From positions 1-64,000 of the forward strand of contig JAWLGU010000014.1 of NCBI GenBank assembly GCA_041690675.1: DNA of 64,000 nt, written 5' to 3'. The first letter of the stretch is position 1; each line of letters opens with the position of its first letter. Source of the stretch: UBA7803 sp041690675 (lineage in GTDB: Bacteria; Pseudomonadota; Gammaproteobacteria; Pseudomonadales; Azotimanducaceae). The position numbers and the translations under genes were made by a program. Positions 42,637-52,879 of this stretch are shown in pieces. The notes beneath the pieces are model-generated. The model made no database searches, was not told the origin of the DNA, and was given only the letters and a program-made list of their open reading frames with translations.

Positions 42637-42752
42637 TCGCTATCCGCTGTCCGCTCTCCGCCGTCCGCTAGAAGGATATCGCCAGAACCTGGCGACGCGC
42701 CTCTTGCGGATAGCGGATAGCGGATAGCGGATAGCGGATAGCTGCCAGCGAT
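42637..42752. repeat. Heptad-repeat hairpin element (copy 2)
   Basis: Left arm: four GCTATCC/GCTGTCC/GCTCTCC/GCCGTCC heptads (42639-42666). Core: TCGCCAG-AAC-CTGGCGA (42679-42695), a perfect 7-3-7 palindrome. Right arm: five perfect GCGGATA heptads (42706-42740) and GCTGCCA. The arms pair in register. It fills the gap between the convergent metR and PNPOx-like genes and could act as a bidirectional terminator. Confidence 0.88.
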
Positions 42753-42756
42753 CTCC

Positions 42757-43344
42757 TCACGGCACCAACACCGTCTCCTGCCACCCCGCAGCGCGCCGTT
42801 CGAAGCTGCGCCGGTCGTGAACGCCGTCGGTCATGGCGAGGTCCAGGCGCTCAACGGCGAACGGTTCGAGATACAGGCCGGCCGCGGTGCGGGGCGCCAC
42901 CAGAGGCTCACGCAGCCGCAGCTCCCGCAGCCGTTCCAGCAGCGCTTGGCGATCCGGGAACGGCGTGCTCTGGGGTTGCACCCGCGTGTAGAACCAGTCC
43001 AGGCGCTTGGGCGGCTCCGGGCGCAGCTTCCAGCTCTCGTGGACGTCTGCCTTGGCCACCGGGCGGGTGTCGCACTGCAGGCGGTACTGCACGTTCACCG
43101 TGGGCAGCCACACCACCACGGCGGCAGACGCGGAAAGCTCGAGCTGCCGCCATTTCGGGCTGGTGTCGTTGAGGAACACGGCGAGGCGGCCATCGAGGTC
43201 ACGCAGGACCAGGGTTCGCGCCTGGGGATGACCCGCAGCGTCCACCGTGGCCAGGGTGCAGAGGTTGGCGCAGGGGTCGTCGAGGCTGCGCGCTCGGGTT
43301 CGGTCGGCGGTGAGGAGCTCCAGCGGATCAGCGGCGAGTGACAC
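42757..43344 (-). CDS. Pyridoxamine 5'-phosphate oxidase-like flavoprotein
   Basis: The 195-residue protein has the split-barrel FMN-binding fold of the PNPOx group: ATVDAAGHPQARTLVLRDLDG, FLNDTSPKWRQLE and WFYTRVQP. It lacks some features of true PdxH (for example its C-terminal RLHDR-type substrate motif is not clear), so it may be another FMN oxidoreductase. It starts at GTG. The membrane protein gene upstream ends 13 bp away. Confidence 0.82.
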   Translation of the reverse strand: MSLAADPLELLTADRTRARSLDDPCANLCTLATVDAAGHPQARTLVLRDLDGRLAVFLNDTSPKWRQLELSASAAVVVWLPTVNVQYRLQCDTRPVAKADVHESWKLRPEPPKRLDWFYTRVQPQSTPFPDRQALLERLRELRLREPLVAPRTAAGLYLEPFAVERLDLAMTDGVHDRRSFERRAAGWQETVLVP

Positions 43345-43357
43345 GGCGGCAGAATCC

Positions 43358-44131
43358 CTAGAAGTTGATGTGAATGCCGGTATTGGACGGGTCAGCCAGC
43401 TCCGGCGGAGCGTCGTTCTGATGCCGTTTGGCCAGCCGGTAGCAGAGCCCGTGGGTGCTGGAGGTGAGGGAGTCGCGGATGATGAAATCCGGGTCCACTT
43501 CTTCCGCTTTGCGCATCAGCCGCTCGAACGTGAAGATGAAGTTGTTGGAGTGGCGGGCGCGGATGGGCGTGCCGTAGAACAGGTCGTACTGGCGTTGGGG
43601 GTCGTCGCTGAGCCGGGTGTGCAGCTCCAGCAGCATGCGCGAGAACAGCTCCGCGTCGTTGGAGGCACGCTGGGCGAACAGACGGCTCATCTCCTCGGGG
43701 GAGACGTCACCCTCTCCGGCGATGGCGCCCTGGCTCGAAAGGAACAAGAGCCCGCTGACGATGCCGAGCTGGTCGCGCACGTTGCGGGCGATCTGCAGGA
43801 ACACCTCCTGGCGGGCGTGGATTTCCGACGCCGCCAGCTTCTCGGACTGAATCACCGCCTGCTCCGCCTGGCGTTGAATCTCCTCGGCCTGGGCCCGCAG
43901 CGCCTGGGTGTTCTGCTCGAGCTCCTTCTTCTGCAGGAAGTAGCCGATGACCAGCCACAGGAACGCCAGCGGCGCGAAGGCGCCCTCCAGGAAGCTGCCG
44001 AGCTGATCGGCGGGAAGAAACGCGAACTGGCGCCAGCCGACGACGTCGACGACGTAGATGGCACCGAGCAGCAGCCAACCGGCGGTGAGAACCAGGCCGA
44101 GCCAGACACGCCAGTTGGCGGAGGCGAACAC
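43358..44131 (-). CDS. Hypothetical membrane protein with coiled coil
   Basis: No family is recognised. The 257-residue protein has two TM segments (about 8-30 and 50-68), a coiled coil (about 69-105, KKELEQNTQALRAQAEEIQR) and a cytoplasmic C-terminal domain containing LFYGTPIRARHSNNFIFTFERL. It starts at GTG, 12 bp downstream of a second small membrane protein gene on the same strand, so the two are likely a unit. Confidence 0.72.
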   Translation of the reverse strand: MFASANWRVWLGLVLTAGWLLLGAIYVVDVVGWRQFAFLPADQLGSFLEGAFAPLAFLWLVIGYFLQKKELEQNTQALRAQAEEIQRQAEQAVIQSEKLAASEIHARQEVFLQIARNVRDQLGIVSGLLFLSSQGAIAGEGDVSPEEMSRLFAQRASNDAELFSRMLLELHTRLSDDPQRQYDLFYGTPIRARHSNNFIFTFERLMRKAEEVDPDFIIRDSLTSSTHGLCYRLAKRHQNDAPPELADPSNTGIHINF

Positions 44132-44143
44132 GGCCGGGTCCGA

Positions 44144-44368
44144 TCAGCTCCCGGTGTAGTCCGCGCCGGTCTCGTTGCCCGCCGGGCCGGACGTGGTGGC
44201 GGGCGGCTCCACTTCGATCTCGGTCTCCTGCTCGGCAAGGCGGCGGCGAATCTCCGCCACGTCACGCTGGATCTCGCTCAGCCGGAAGATGAGGTCCGGA
44301 AGCTGGTCGGTGACCCGCCAAACCAGGTAGGCGATGGCGAGCAGAACGATGAAGGAGAAGAAACCCAT
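44144..44368 (-). CDS. Small membrane-anchored coiled-coil protein
   Basis: This 74-residue protein of unknown function has one N-terminal TM segment (about 3-22, FFSFIVLLAIAYLVW) and a short helical coiled coil (RLSEIQRDVAEIRRRLAEQ) with an acidic tail. The size and design suggest a partner subunit for the larger coiled-coil membrane protein that follows by 12 bp. The ATG is good; the ribosome binding site is not strong. Confidence 0.65.
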   Translation of the reverse strand: MGFFSFIVLLAIAYLVWRVTDQLPDLIFRLSEIQRDVAEIRRRLAEQETEIEVEPPATTSGPAGNETGADYTGS

Positions 44369-44456
44369 GCAGTGATCTCCGATGGTGTCGGCGGTTCGCG
44401 GGTAACTTACCCTGTGGCTCGTGGGCTAGTCCAGTGAGCCGGCGTCACGCGCGCCG

Positions 44457-44948
44457 TCACGGCAGGACTTTGGGGCTCATCAGCAGCTCCACCTCCGCGC
44501 TGCCCAGGGCCAGCGTCGCCCAGGGCGAAGAAACCTGGAAGCGCACCACTCCAAAGGTGGGCAGGTTGTCGGTGATCTGCTCGCCGGCGAGCAGATTCGC
44601 GAGCTGGGTCAGACCCGGGTTGTGAGCCACCATGGCGCCGCATTGCTGATCCGGGGGAGTCTCCCGGATCACGTCCAGCAGCTGCTCGGGAGTGGCCGCG
44701 TAGAGCCGGTGATCGGGGACCAGGGTGGGCCGGGCGGCGGCGAAGCCGTCCACCACGAAGGTCGCGGTGGCTCGGGCGCGCACCGCGTCGCTGGTCCAGA
44801 CCCATGTTGCCGGGTGGTCCTGGCGAGCGAGCCAGGCGGCCATGCGCGGGCCATCCCGCTCGCCCCGGGGATTCAACGGCCGTTCGAAATCCGCGCCGCC
44901 CGTGGCGGTCCAGGAGGATTTGGCGTGGCGGATGAGCCAGAGCTTCAC
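44457..44948 (-). CDS. sixA: SixA-type phosphohistidine phosphatase
   Basis: The protein (163 residues from GTG 44948) is a histidine phosphatase with the catalytic RHAKSSW motif at the very N-terminus (VKLWLIRHAK), Arg in TSDAVRARAT and the second His in MVAHNPGLTQLA. SixA removes phosphate from HPt domains or PtsN-branch proteins. I chose GTG 44948 since family members begin with this strand; a GTG at 44990 would add 14 residues. It is divergent from the His-rich protein gene. Confidence 0.87.
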   Translation of the reverse strand: MKLWLIRHAKSSWTATGGADFERPLNPRGERDGPRMAAWLARQDHPATWVWTSDAVRARATATFVVDGFAAARPTLVPDHRLYAATPEQLLDVIRETPPDQQCGAMVAHNPGLTQLANLLAGEQITDNLPTFGVVRFQVSSPWATLALGSAEVELLMSPKVLP

Positions 44949-45095
44949 GGGGTGTTCTGCCGGTGGGGTCGACAGCGGTGAGTCTACCACCGGACGGGAG
45001 CCGGCCTTCGTTCAGCCACGGGACAGTTCGGGTTCAGGTCCAATTCATGACCACGCCCCTAACCTGGCCACGCCGACATCAGGAGGAGGCAGAAG

Positions 45096-45485
45096 ATGAA
45101 GAAAAGCACAACGACCCTGTTGGGCGCCGGCTTGCTCGCAACCGGGCTGGCTGTGCCCATGGCCGCGAGTGCCCATCCCGACGACGCGGCGCTGGCGTTC
45201 ATCGCGGGTACCGCCGTGGGTTACGTGGTGGGGGACCGGGGAGACCACGTCCATTACGGTCATCGTCGTCACGACGACCGCCACCGGGCACGCCATCACC
45301 ACGACGGACACGGCTGGCACGGCAAGCACCACGGCCGCCACGAGCCCTGGCATCGCGGCTGGAAGCGGGGGCACCGCGGACATCAACAGTTCGCGGGCCA
45401 TGGCCGCGGCCACGGTGACTGGGATCGTCGGCACCGGGACCGCCGTGGCCATCACGGACGCGACGGCGGCCGCCACCGCGGCTGA
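45096..45485 (+). CDS. His-rich exported protein with glycine-zipper-like segment
   Basis: The 129-residue protein has a Sec signal peptide (about 1-26, ending ASA), a short segment AGTAVGYVVGDRG, and a tail extremely rich in His, Arg, Gly and Asp (about 23 His in about 100 mature residues). Such tails bind nickel, copper or zinc, so a periplasmic metal buffer or chaperone is the inference; no metal transporter is next to it. A strong AGGAGGCAG ribosome binding site supports translation. The repeats make the region prone to length changes. Confidence 0.75.
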   Translation: MKKSTTTLLGAGLLATGLAVPMAASAHPDDAALAFIAGTAVGYVVGDRGDHVHYGHRRHDDRHRARHHHDGHGWHGKHHGRHEPWHRGWKRGHRGHQQFAGHGRGHGDWDRRHRDRRGHHGRDGGRHRG

Positions 45486-45491
45486 GCGGTC

Positions 45492-45523
45492 GGTGCCGGG
45501 GTCGGGCCACCGGCCCCGGCGCC
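45492..45523. terminator. GC-rich hairpin between convergent genes (possible terminator)
   Basis: GGTGCCGGGG and CCCCGGCGCC pair over 10 bases (one G-T pair) around a 12-base loop, between the convergent His-rich and flavin oxidoreductase genes. No T-tract follows, so this may only be a Rho-dependent or structural stop. Confidence 0.4.
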
Positions 45524-45537
45524 TCCCCATCCCGGGG

Positions 45538-46446
45538 TCAATCCCAGAGCGCGAACAGCTCTTCGAGCGCTGTGAGCTGGTTCCCCTGGGCCGACGAGGG
45601 CACGAGGATCGGTGTCTTGATGCCGGCATCGAACCAGGCCTCGATGCCTTCGCGCACCTTGCTCGGTGAGCCGAAGAGCGTGGTGTCCGCCAGCCAGCGA
45701 TCCGAGAGGCATTCCGGCACCCGCTCGAAATCCTTCGCCGCCACCGCCGCTTCCACGGCGTTCATCTCCTCCTCGTAACCGGCTTCTTTCCAGTAGTTGC
45801 GGTAGTTGGGCAGCAGCGCGTAGCTGGTCAGGGTCCGGCGGTTCACCGCCTTCGCGGCTTCTTCGTCCTCGGAGATGCAGGTGGGGATCATGTTGCCGAT
45901 GAAGAACGCCTCGTCGGCGCGGGTTTCCGCTCGCAGCACCGACAGCGACGCCTGCATGTGGGAACGGGCCCCGTTGGCGAACACCATGCCGTTGCCGATC
46001 TCCTCCGCGAGGTGGATCATTCGGCGGCGCAGGGTGGCCAGCACGAGGGGCGGCAGCTCCCCTACCCGCGGCACGCCCCGCAGCTCGTCGACGAAGCGGC
46101 GCATGTCGGAGAGCGGTTTGCCCTGGGTGATGCCCAGGCGGCTCATGGCCGGGGCGTGGCTCACGCCGACGCCGAAGCGGAAGCGCCCCTCGGACACCTC
46201 GTGGATGAACGCCGCGGTGCTGGCGAAGTCGGCGACGTTACGGGTGTAGATGGGCGTGATGCTGGTGCCGAAGGGAATCTCCCGGGTAGCCAGCGCGATG
46301 GCTTCGCACAAGGCCAGGTTGTCTCCCAGGCTGGGGCAGTAGATGCCGGCGAAGCCGCGGCGCTCGATGTCGGCCGCCAGCTCGATGATGGCTTTGCGGC
46401 GGCCGGGTACGGCGGCCAGGCTGACGGCGGGCATGGCTGTGGTCAT
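45538..46446 (-). CDS. LLM-class flavin-dependent oxidoreductase
   Basis: The 302-residue protein is a bacterial luciferase-like TIM-barrel monooxygenase/oxidoreductase: RGFAGIYCPSLGDNLALCEAIALAT, FGTSITPIYTRNVADFA and the GRFRFGVGVSHAP segment match the family. It uses FMNH2 or F420; the substrate cannot be inferred. The conserved start is ATG 46446; the frame remains open 63 bp upstream. It lies downstream of the rhomboid gene on the same strand with an 82-bp gap. Confidence 0.87.
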   Translation of the reverse strand: MTTAMPAVSLAAVPGRRKAIIELAADIERRGFAGIYCPSLGDNLALCEAIALATREIPFGTSITPIYTRNVADFASTAAFIHEVSEGRFRFGVGVSHAPAMSRLGITQGKPLSDMRRFVDELRGVPRVGELPPLVLATLRRRMIHLAEEIGNGMVFANGARSHMQASLSVLRAETRADEAFFIGNMIPTCISEDEEAAKAVNRRTLTSYALLPNYRNYWKEAGYEEEMNAVEAAVAAKDFERVPECLSDRWLADTTLFGSPSKVREGIEAWFDAGIKTPILVPSSAQGNQLTALEELFALWD

Positions 46447-46528
46447 GGGTCCCTCACTCCTCGAATCGGTTGTGTGATCAAGCCTCGCGGATCGAGCGGC
46501 GCTTGGCAATCGCGCCCGGCGGCCGCCC

Positions 46529-47308
46529 TCAGAACCAGCGGCCGTGGTCGCTCCGGCTGGGCGCGCGAGGCCATGCGCGCCCCTGAGGGCCGGGCGGACC
46601 GCCCCGCCCCGGGTGCCGGAACAGCTTCACCAGCGCCAGACCGGCCACGAATCCGCCCACGTGGGCCCAGAAGGCCACCCCGCCCTGCTCGGTGCCGAGG
46701 GCAGGCAGGCCCTGCAGAAGCTGCAGGAGAAACCAGTAGCCGAGCATGAAGATGGCGGGCACCGCCACCGTGGTCACGTAGAAGCCGAGGATGATGAGCA
46801 GATTCACCCGCACCCGGGGGAACAGCAGGGCGTAGCCGCCCATTACCCCGCCGATGGCGCCGGAGGCGCCCACCATGGGGACGAGGCTCGAGGGGTTGGT
46901 GATGGTCTGCGCGAAGGCAGCGGCCAGCCCGCAGGTCAGATAGAAGATGGCGAAGCGCACCGGCCCCATCTCGTCTTCCACGTTGTCGCCGAACACCCAG
47001 AGGAACCACATGTTGCCGATGATGTGGAACCAGCCGCCGTGCATGAACATGGAGGAGAACAGCGACAGGGGGTTGGGCTCGCCGTCGAACTGGCAGGCGA
47101 GATCCTCGCTCACGGCGATCTGCGTACCCGGCGCGACGTTGCCGAGCAGCTCCCCCGGCACCAGGGCGTACAGGCACAGGGATTGGGCCAGCGCCTGCGG
47201 GTTGCCGAGGCCCTGTACGAACACCCACACGACGACGTTGAGGCCGATGATCACCATGGTGACCAGGGGAAAGTGAACGCGCGGATTGTCGTCGCTGATG
47301 GGAAACAC
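46529..47308 (-). CDS. Rhomboid-family intramembrane serine protease
   Basis: The 259-residue membrane protein has rhomboid hallmarks: HGGWFHIIGNMWFLWVFGDN (oxyanion Asn), the catalytic serine in GASGAIGGVMGGY and the catalytic histidine in WAHVGGFVAGL, in six TM segments. It cleaves other membrane proteins within or near the bilayer. An extracytoplasmic loop of about 50 residues with one Cys follows the first TM helix. The GTG start gives FPISDDNP, the usual family opening. Confidence 0.93.
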   Translation of the reverse strand: MFPISDDNPRVHFPLVTMVIIGLNVVVWVFVQGLGNPQALAQSLCLYALVPGELLGNVAPGTQIAVSEDLACQFDGEPNPLSLFSSMFMHGGWFHIIGNMWFLWVFGDNVEDEMGPVRFAIFYLTCGLAAAFAQTITNPSSLVPMVGASGAIGGVMGGYALLFPRVRVNLLIILGFYVTTVAVPAIFMLGYWFLLQLLQGLPALGTEQGGVAFWAHVGGFVAGLALVKLFRHPGRGGPPGPQGRAWPRAPSRSDHGRWF

Positions 47309-47386
47309 GTGAGGCCCTCGCTGGTCGCGCTAGTGTCCGAGACGCCGGGTGTGCCTGCAAGCGAGGGGCCGCCCCCCGCAGCGGGC

Positions 47387-48469
47387 TCAGCCCTGCAGCG
47401 CCTCGCCGAGCACGGCGATCAGCTTCTGATTCTGCATTTCGGTGCCCACGCTTATGCGTAGACAGTCGTCGAGCCGCGGCTGATCGAAGTAGCGCACCAG
47501 GATGCCACGGGTCTTGAGGTGCTCGTACAGCTCGCGAGCGCCAAGGCGCAGACCCTGGGGCACCCGCACCAGCAGGAAATTGGTCTGCGACGATGAGGCG
47601 CTGAGGCCGAGCTGCCCCAGTCCGTCGGCCAGCGCCTTGCGGCCGGCGCGAACCCGCTGCCAGGTCTCTTCGGCGTAGGCCCGGTCGCGCACCGCAGCCT
47701 CACCGAGCGCCTGACTGATGGCGTCAACGTTGTAGCTGTCCCGGGTTTTGGTGATTACGGGCTCTATGAGTCGCGGATCCCCAATCAGATAGCCGAGCCG
47801 CAGACCCGCCAGGCCGTAGCCCTTGCTGAGCGTGCGCAGCAGCAGCAGGTTCGGCAGTTCGCGCACCAGCACGGTGAGGTCGTGCCCCCGCTCCGGGTCG
47901 ACGAAATCCACGTAGGCCTCGTCCACCAGCAGCACGCCGTCCAGCGCCCGCGCGAGCTCGGCGATCTCCGCCGCCGTCGTCAGGTGGCCGGAAGGCGCGT
48001 GGGGATTCACCAGACAGGTGAGCCGCGCGCCAGCCTCGTTGAGCTGCCGCGCGGCGTCCGCCGGCAGCCGCCAACCCTGGTCCAGGGGCAGGGTGAAGAT
48101 GCTCGCGTCCTGGATTCGCGCGAGCACCGGATAGAGCGAGTAGCTGGGCTCGGCCATGGCGAAGGTGGCCCCCGGGTCCACGAAGGTGGTCATGGCCAGG
48201 CGCAGGGCCTCGTCGCCGCCGTGAGTGACCACCAGGTGGTCGCGGCTCACCCCGTGCATGAGCGCCAGGCGGTCGCGCAGAGCGTCCGCCGTGGGCTTGG
48301 GGTAGCGGCGCAGCACTGCCGTGTCGAACTCCCTCAAGGCCTCCGCCACCAGCGGGCTCGGCGGGTACGGATTCTCGTTGGTGTTGAGCTTGATGGTCTC
48401 GGCGTCTTCCGGCTGCTCTCCCCAGGTGTAGCCCTGCATGCGGCGGATGGTGTCGCGTTCGTAGCTCAT
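47387..48469 (-). CDS. hisC: Histidinol-phosphate aminotransferase
   Basis: The 360-residue fold-type I PLP enzyme has LNTNENPYPPSP, HGGDEALRLAM, the catalytic lysine in LRTLSKGYGLAGLRLGYL and the NPHAPSGH substrate loop, all as in HisC. It makes L-histidinol phosphate from imidazole acetol phosphate and may also act on aromatic amino acids. It is the last gene of a run starting at argC and overlaps the nitrilase-family gene by four bases (ATGA). No other his gene is present, so this may be a second, stand-alone hisC. Confidence 0.9.
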   Translation of the reverse strand: MSYERDTIRRMQGYTWGEQPEDAETIKLNTNENPYPPSPLVAEALREFDTAVLRRYPKPTADALRDRLALMHGVSRDHLVVTHGGDEALRLAMTTFVDPGATFAMAEPSYSLYPVLARIQDASIFTLPLDQGWRLPADAARQLNEAGARLTCLVNPHAPSGHLTTAAEIAELARALDGVLLVDEAYVDFVDPERGHDLTVLVRELPNLLLLRTLSKGYGLAGLRLGYLIGDPRLIEPVITKTRDSYNVDAISQALGEAAVRDRAYAEETWQRVRAGRKALADGLGQLGLSASSSQTNFLLVRVPQGLRLGARELYEHLKTRGILVRYFDQPRLDDCLRISVGTEMQNQKLIAVLGEALQG

Positions 48470-49355
48470 GGTGCTTCCACGTCGAAAGATCGCCCGATAG
48501 TTCGCCGGTGCTCGAGGCTCGGGAGCTGGCGCCGCACCTCGGCCACCCGCGCCGGATCCAGGTCGGCCAGCACCACGCCGTCGCCGTCTTCCAGCTCGGC
48601 GACCACCTCTCCCCACGGATCGACGATGAGGCTGTGGCCGTAGCTCGAACGCTTCTCCCAGTGCTGGCCGTGCTGGGCCGGGGCGATGACGTAGCACTGG
48701 GTCTCGATGGCGCGGGCCCGGAGCAGCACGTGCCAGTGGGCGGCGCCGGTGGGGCGGGTGAAGGCGGAGGGGATCGTCAGTGCCACCACCCCCTGGTCCA
48801 CCAGCCGCTGGTAGAGAAGAGGGAAGCGCAGGTCGTAGCAGACCGAGAGCCCGAGCCCGCCGAACGGCAAGGCGGTGGACACGGCTTCCCCGCCGGGCAG
48901 GGTGCGGGCGGACTCCCTGAGCTCGGTGCCGTCGGCCAGGCTGACGTCGAACAGGTGGATCTTCCGGTAGCGCGCCGCCACCTCACCCGCCGGGGTGAGG
49001 TGAACGCAGGTGTTGAAGCTCTTGCCCGGCTCGGGCGCCTGCTCGTGAAAGCCCCCCAGCACCAGGTGCACGCCGCTCTCCCGGGCCAGGGCCTGGCAGC
49101 GGCCAAGAATGGGGCCTGCGGCGAAACCCGTCTGTCCGGGCAGCGGCAGGGGCTCCAGGATCTCCTGCTTCGCCTGCTCGGGACCCAGGAAGGCGAACGC
49201 CTCGGGCAGCACCACCACCTCGGCGCCGTCCGCGCGCGCGTGGCGTACCAGACGTTCCATGTTGTCCAGGTTGGTCGCCACGTCGGGGGTGGCGCAGAGC
49301 TGCACCGCGGCGACTCGAGTGGTTCTGGGGCGGGAGGGGCTCGCTCCCACGGCAC

Positions 49356-49359
<4 letters not shown>
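48466..49359 (-). CDS. Nitrilase-superfamily carbon-nitrogen hydrolase (Nit1/Nit2-like)
   Basis: The 297-residue enzyme has the Glu-Lys-Cys triad: Glu in VVLPEAFAFLG, Lys in RYRKIHLFDVSL and Cys in LSVCYDLRFPLLY. The motifs match the NitFhit/Nit2 branch, which hydrolyses omega-amides or deaminated glutathione; the latter is a likely role. The GTG start overlaps the rhlB stop and its own stop overlaps hisC, each by four bases. Confidence 0.9.
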
Positions 49360-50549
<1,190 letters not shown>

Positions 50550-50557
50550 GGTATTCT

Positions 50558-51850
50558 CTATCGATCCTCTGCGCGGCACGAGATTTCGTCTCGCACGCTG
50601 GCCAGCTTGATGCACAGCACCAGTATGTCCATCGCCACCCGCACGTCGTCGAGGCTGGCGAAGGAGGGGGCGATGCGCAGGTTGGTGTCGTGGGGGTCTT
50701 CGCCGTAGGGAAAGGTCGCTCCGGGCGGGGTGAGCTTCAGCCCGGTCTCGGCCGCGAGCTCCGCCACGGTAGCGGCGAGCCCCGGCCGAGTGTCCAGCGA
50801 AACGAAGTACCCGCCGCGGGGGGTGGTCCAACGGGCCACGTCCAGCTCTGCGAGGCCCTGGCGCAAGGCGCGCTCCACGGCGTCGAACTTGGGCTTCAGC
50901 AGCGCCGCGTGCCGGGCCATGTGAGCCTCGAGCCGCCCGCCCAGAAAGCGGGCGTGACGCAGCTGATTCACCTTGTCCGGGCCGATGCTGAAGGTGCTCA
51001 TCCGCCGCTCCAGCACATCCAGCACGGCGGGGCTGGCGGCCATGAAGGCCAGGCCTCCGCTGGCGTAGGTCACCTTGGAGGTGGAGCCGAACACCACCAC
51101 GTGATCGCTGGTGCCGGCCTGGTCGGCCAGGGTCAACAGCGGTGCCAGCGGTGCCGCCGGGAACTGGAAGTCGTGAACCGCGTAGGCGTTGTCCCAGAAC
51201 ACCACCAGGTCGTCGGCGGCGGCGCGCTCCGGCAGCTGCGCCATGCGCTCCACCACCGCGTCGCTGTAGATGCACCCGGTGGGGTTGGAGAACTTCGGCA
51301 CGCACCAGATGCCTTTGATGTCCGCATCGGCCCGGGCGAGGCGCTCCACCCGCTTCATGTCCGGGCCTTCGTCGGTCATGGGCACGGGGATGAGCTCGAT
51401 GCCCAGCGACTCCGACAGGGCGAAATGCCGGTCGTAGCCGGGGACGGGCGCCAGCATCTTCGGCAACGCCGAGCGGTTCCAGCGCCGTTTGTCGCCCCAG
51501 AGACCGAAGCGCAACGCGGTGTCGGCCACCAGGTGCATGAGCGTCAGGCTGGAGTTGCCCCAGCAGATGACGCGATCCGGGTCCACCCCCAGCAGCTCGC
51601 CGCCCAGCGCCCGGGCTTCCGGCAGGCCCCGCAGGGTGCCGTAGTTGCGGGCATCGGTGCCATCCGCTGCGCGAAAGTCGCCGCCCAGCACGTCTTCCAT
51701 GGGGGCCGACAGATCGAGCTGGTCCGGAGCCGGCTTGCCCCGCGTCAGATCGAGCTGGATTCCCTCATCCTTGTGCGCCTCCAGCCGGGCGGCAAGGCTC
51801 GCCTCCAGGGCCTCGAGCGCGTCCAGATCCAGTTCGGTCAGCCTGCTCAT
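50558..51850 (-). CDS. Type Ic aspartate aminotransferase-like PLP enzyme (PF12897 group)
   Basis: The 430-residue enzyme resembles the aminotransferase group that includes mycobacterial Rv3722c: LDLTRGKPAPDQLDLS, CWGNSSLTLMH, FSNPTGCIYSDAVVERM, WDNAYAVHDF and the PLP lysine in VVFGSTSKVTYASGGLAF. It probably exchanges the amino group between aspartate and glutamate. Its ATG overlaps the argC stop by four bases (ATGA). It precedes rhlB by 8 bp. Confidence 0.87.
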   Translation of the reverse strand: MSRLTELDLDALEALEASLAARLEAHKDEGIQLDLTRGKPAPDQLDLSAPMEDVLGGDFRAADGTDARNYGTLRGLPEARALGGELLGVDPDRVICWGNSSLTLMHLVADTALRFGLWGDKRRWNRSALPKMLAPVPGYDRHFALSESLGIELIPVPMTDEGPDMKRVERLARADADIKGIWCVPKFSNPTGCIYSDAVVERMAQLPERAAADDLVVFWDNAYAVHDFQFPAAPLAPLLTLADQAGTSDHVVVFGSTSKVTYASGGLAFMAASPAVLDVLERRMSTFSIGPDKVNQLRHARFLGGRLEAHMARHAALLKPKFDAVERALRQGLAELDVARWTTPRGGYFVSLDTRPGLAATVAELAAETGLKLTPPGATFPYGEDPHDTNLRIAPSFASLDDVRVAMDILVLCIKLASVRDEISCRAEDR

Positions 51851-52794
51851 GTGGTGAGCCCGGTCGTTTCTTCGGTGCCGATCATCAGGTTCAGGTTCTG
51901 CACGGCGGCGCCGGCGGCGCCTTTGCCCAGGTTGTCGAGGCGGGCTACCAGCAGAATCTGCTCCGCATGGCCGAACACCATGAGCTCGATGCGGTTGCTG
52001 CCGTTGCAGGCGGTGGGGTTCAGGTACCCCTCCTCCAGGGTGTCCGGCGCGCCCACCGGCAGCACGCTGACGAAGGGCTCGCCCGCGTAGCGGCTCTCCA
52101 GCACCGCCTGGACGTCCTCGGGAGCGGGTCGGCCGCGGAGCTCGGACGTGAACAGCCCAACTTCCACCAGCATGCCCTGATAATAGTTGCCCACGCTGGG
52201 GGCGAACAGCGGCGCCACGGCGCAACCGGAGTAGCGGTGCATCTCCGGCACGTGCTTGTGCTTGAGGCCCAGGGCGTAGAGGCGCGTGTTGAAGCGCTCC
52301 TGAGTCTCGGCGTCGAAGCCGCGATAGCGTTCGACGAGGGGGCGGCCGCCGCCGGAGTAGCCGGAGACGGCGTGGATGCGCAGCGGCAGGTCCGCGGGAA
52401 GGACGCCGGCGTCGACAAGGGGGCGAACCAGCAGCAGAAAGCCCTGGGGATAGCAGCCCGGGTTGGAGACGCGTCGCGCCTTGGCGATGCGCGCCCGGGC
52501 CCCGGGTTCCAGCTCCGGCAGGCCGTAGACCCAGTCCGCCGCCACCCGGTGGGCACTGCTGGCGTCGAGAATGCGGCAATCGGGGCTCGCCAGCCTCACC
52601 ACTTCACGGGCGGCATCGTCGGGCAGGCAGAGGATGGCCACGTCCGCCTGCTCGAGCAGACGCGCGCGGGCGGCCGGATCCTTGCGCTCCGCGGGATCGA
52701 TGCGGAGCAGGGACAGATCCCGCCGTTGGCGCAGCCGTTCGGCGATCTGCAGACCGGTGGTGCCGGCTTCTCCGTCGATGAAGACTGTGGTCAA
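51847..52794 (-). CDS. argC: N-acetyl-gamma-glutamyl-phosphate reductase (short ArgC, type 2)
   Basis: The 315-residue enzyme reduces N-acetylglutamyl phosphate in arginine synthesis with NADPH. It has the type 2 opening FIDGEAGTTGLQIAERL, the catalytic Cys in SNPGCYPQGF and the His-containing HKHVPEMHRYSG region. The start is a TTG, the only start at the conserved N-terminus. It heads the minus-strand run argC-aminotransferase-rhlB-nitrilase-hisC; glutamate/aspartate-linked amino acid metabolism is a common theme except for rhlB. Confidence 0.94.
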   Translation of the reverse strand: MTTVFIDGEAGTTGLQIAERLRQRRDLSLLRIDPAERKDPAARARLLEQADVAILCLPDDAAREVVRLASPDCRILDASSAHRVAADWVYGLPELEPGARARIAKARRVSNPGCYPQGFLLLVRPLVDAGVLPADLPLRIHAVSGYSGGGRPLVERYRGFDAETQERFNTRLYALGLKHKHVPEMHRYSGCAVAPLFAPSVGNYYQGMLVEVGLFTSELRGRPAPEDVQAVLESRYAGEPFVSVLPVGAPDTLEEGYLNPTACNGSNRIELMVFGHAEQILLVARLDNLGKGAAGAAVQNLNLMIGTEETTGLTT

Positions 52795-52879
52795 TACCTG
52801 GTTTCGGCAGTTCAGAGGCGCGGCATTCTAGGTGAAAATGGGGCCGATGTCTCAGTCCGCTTGGCCGTGGGGCGGGCGG

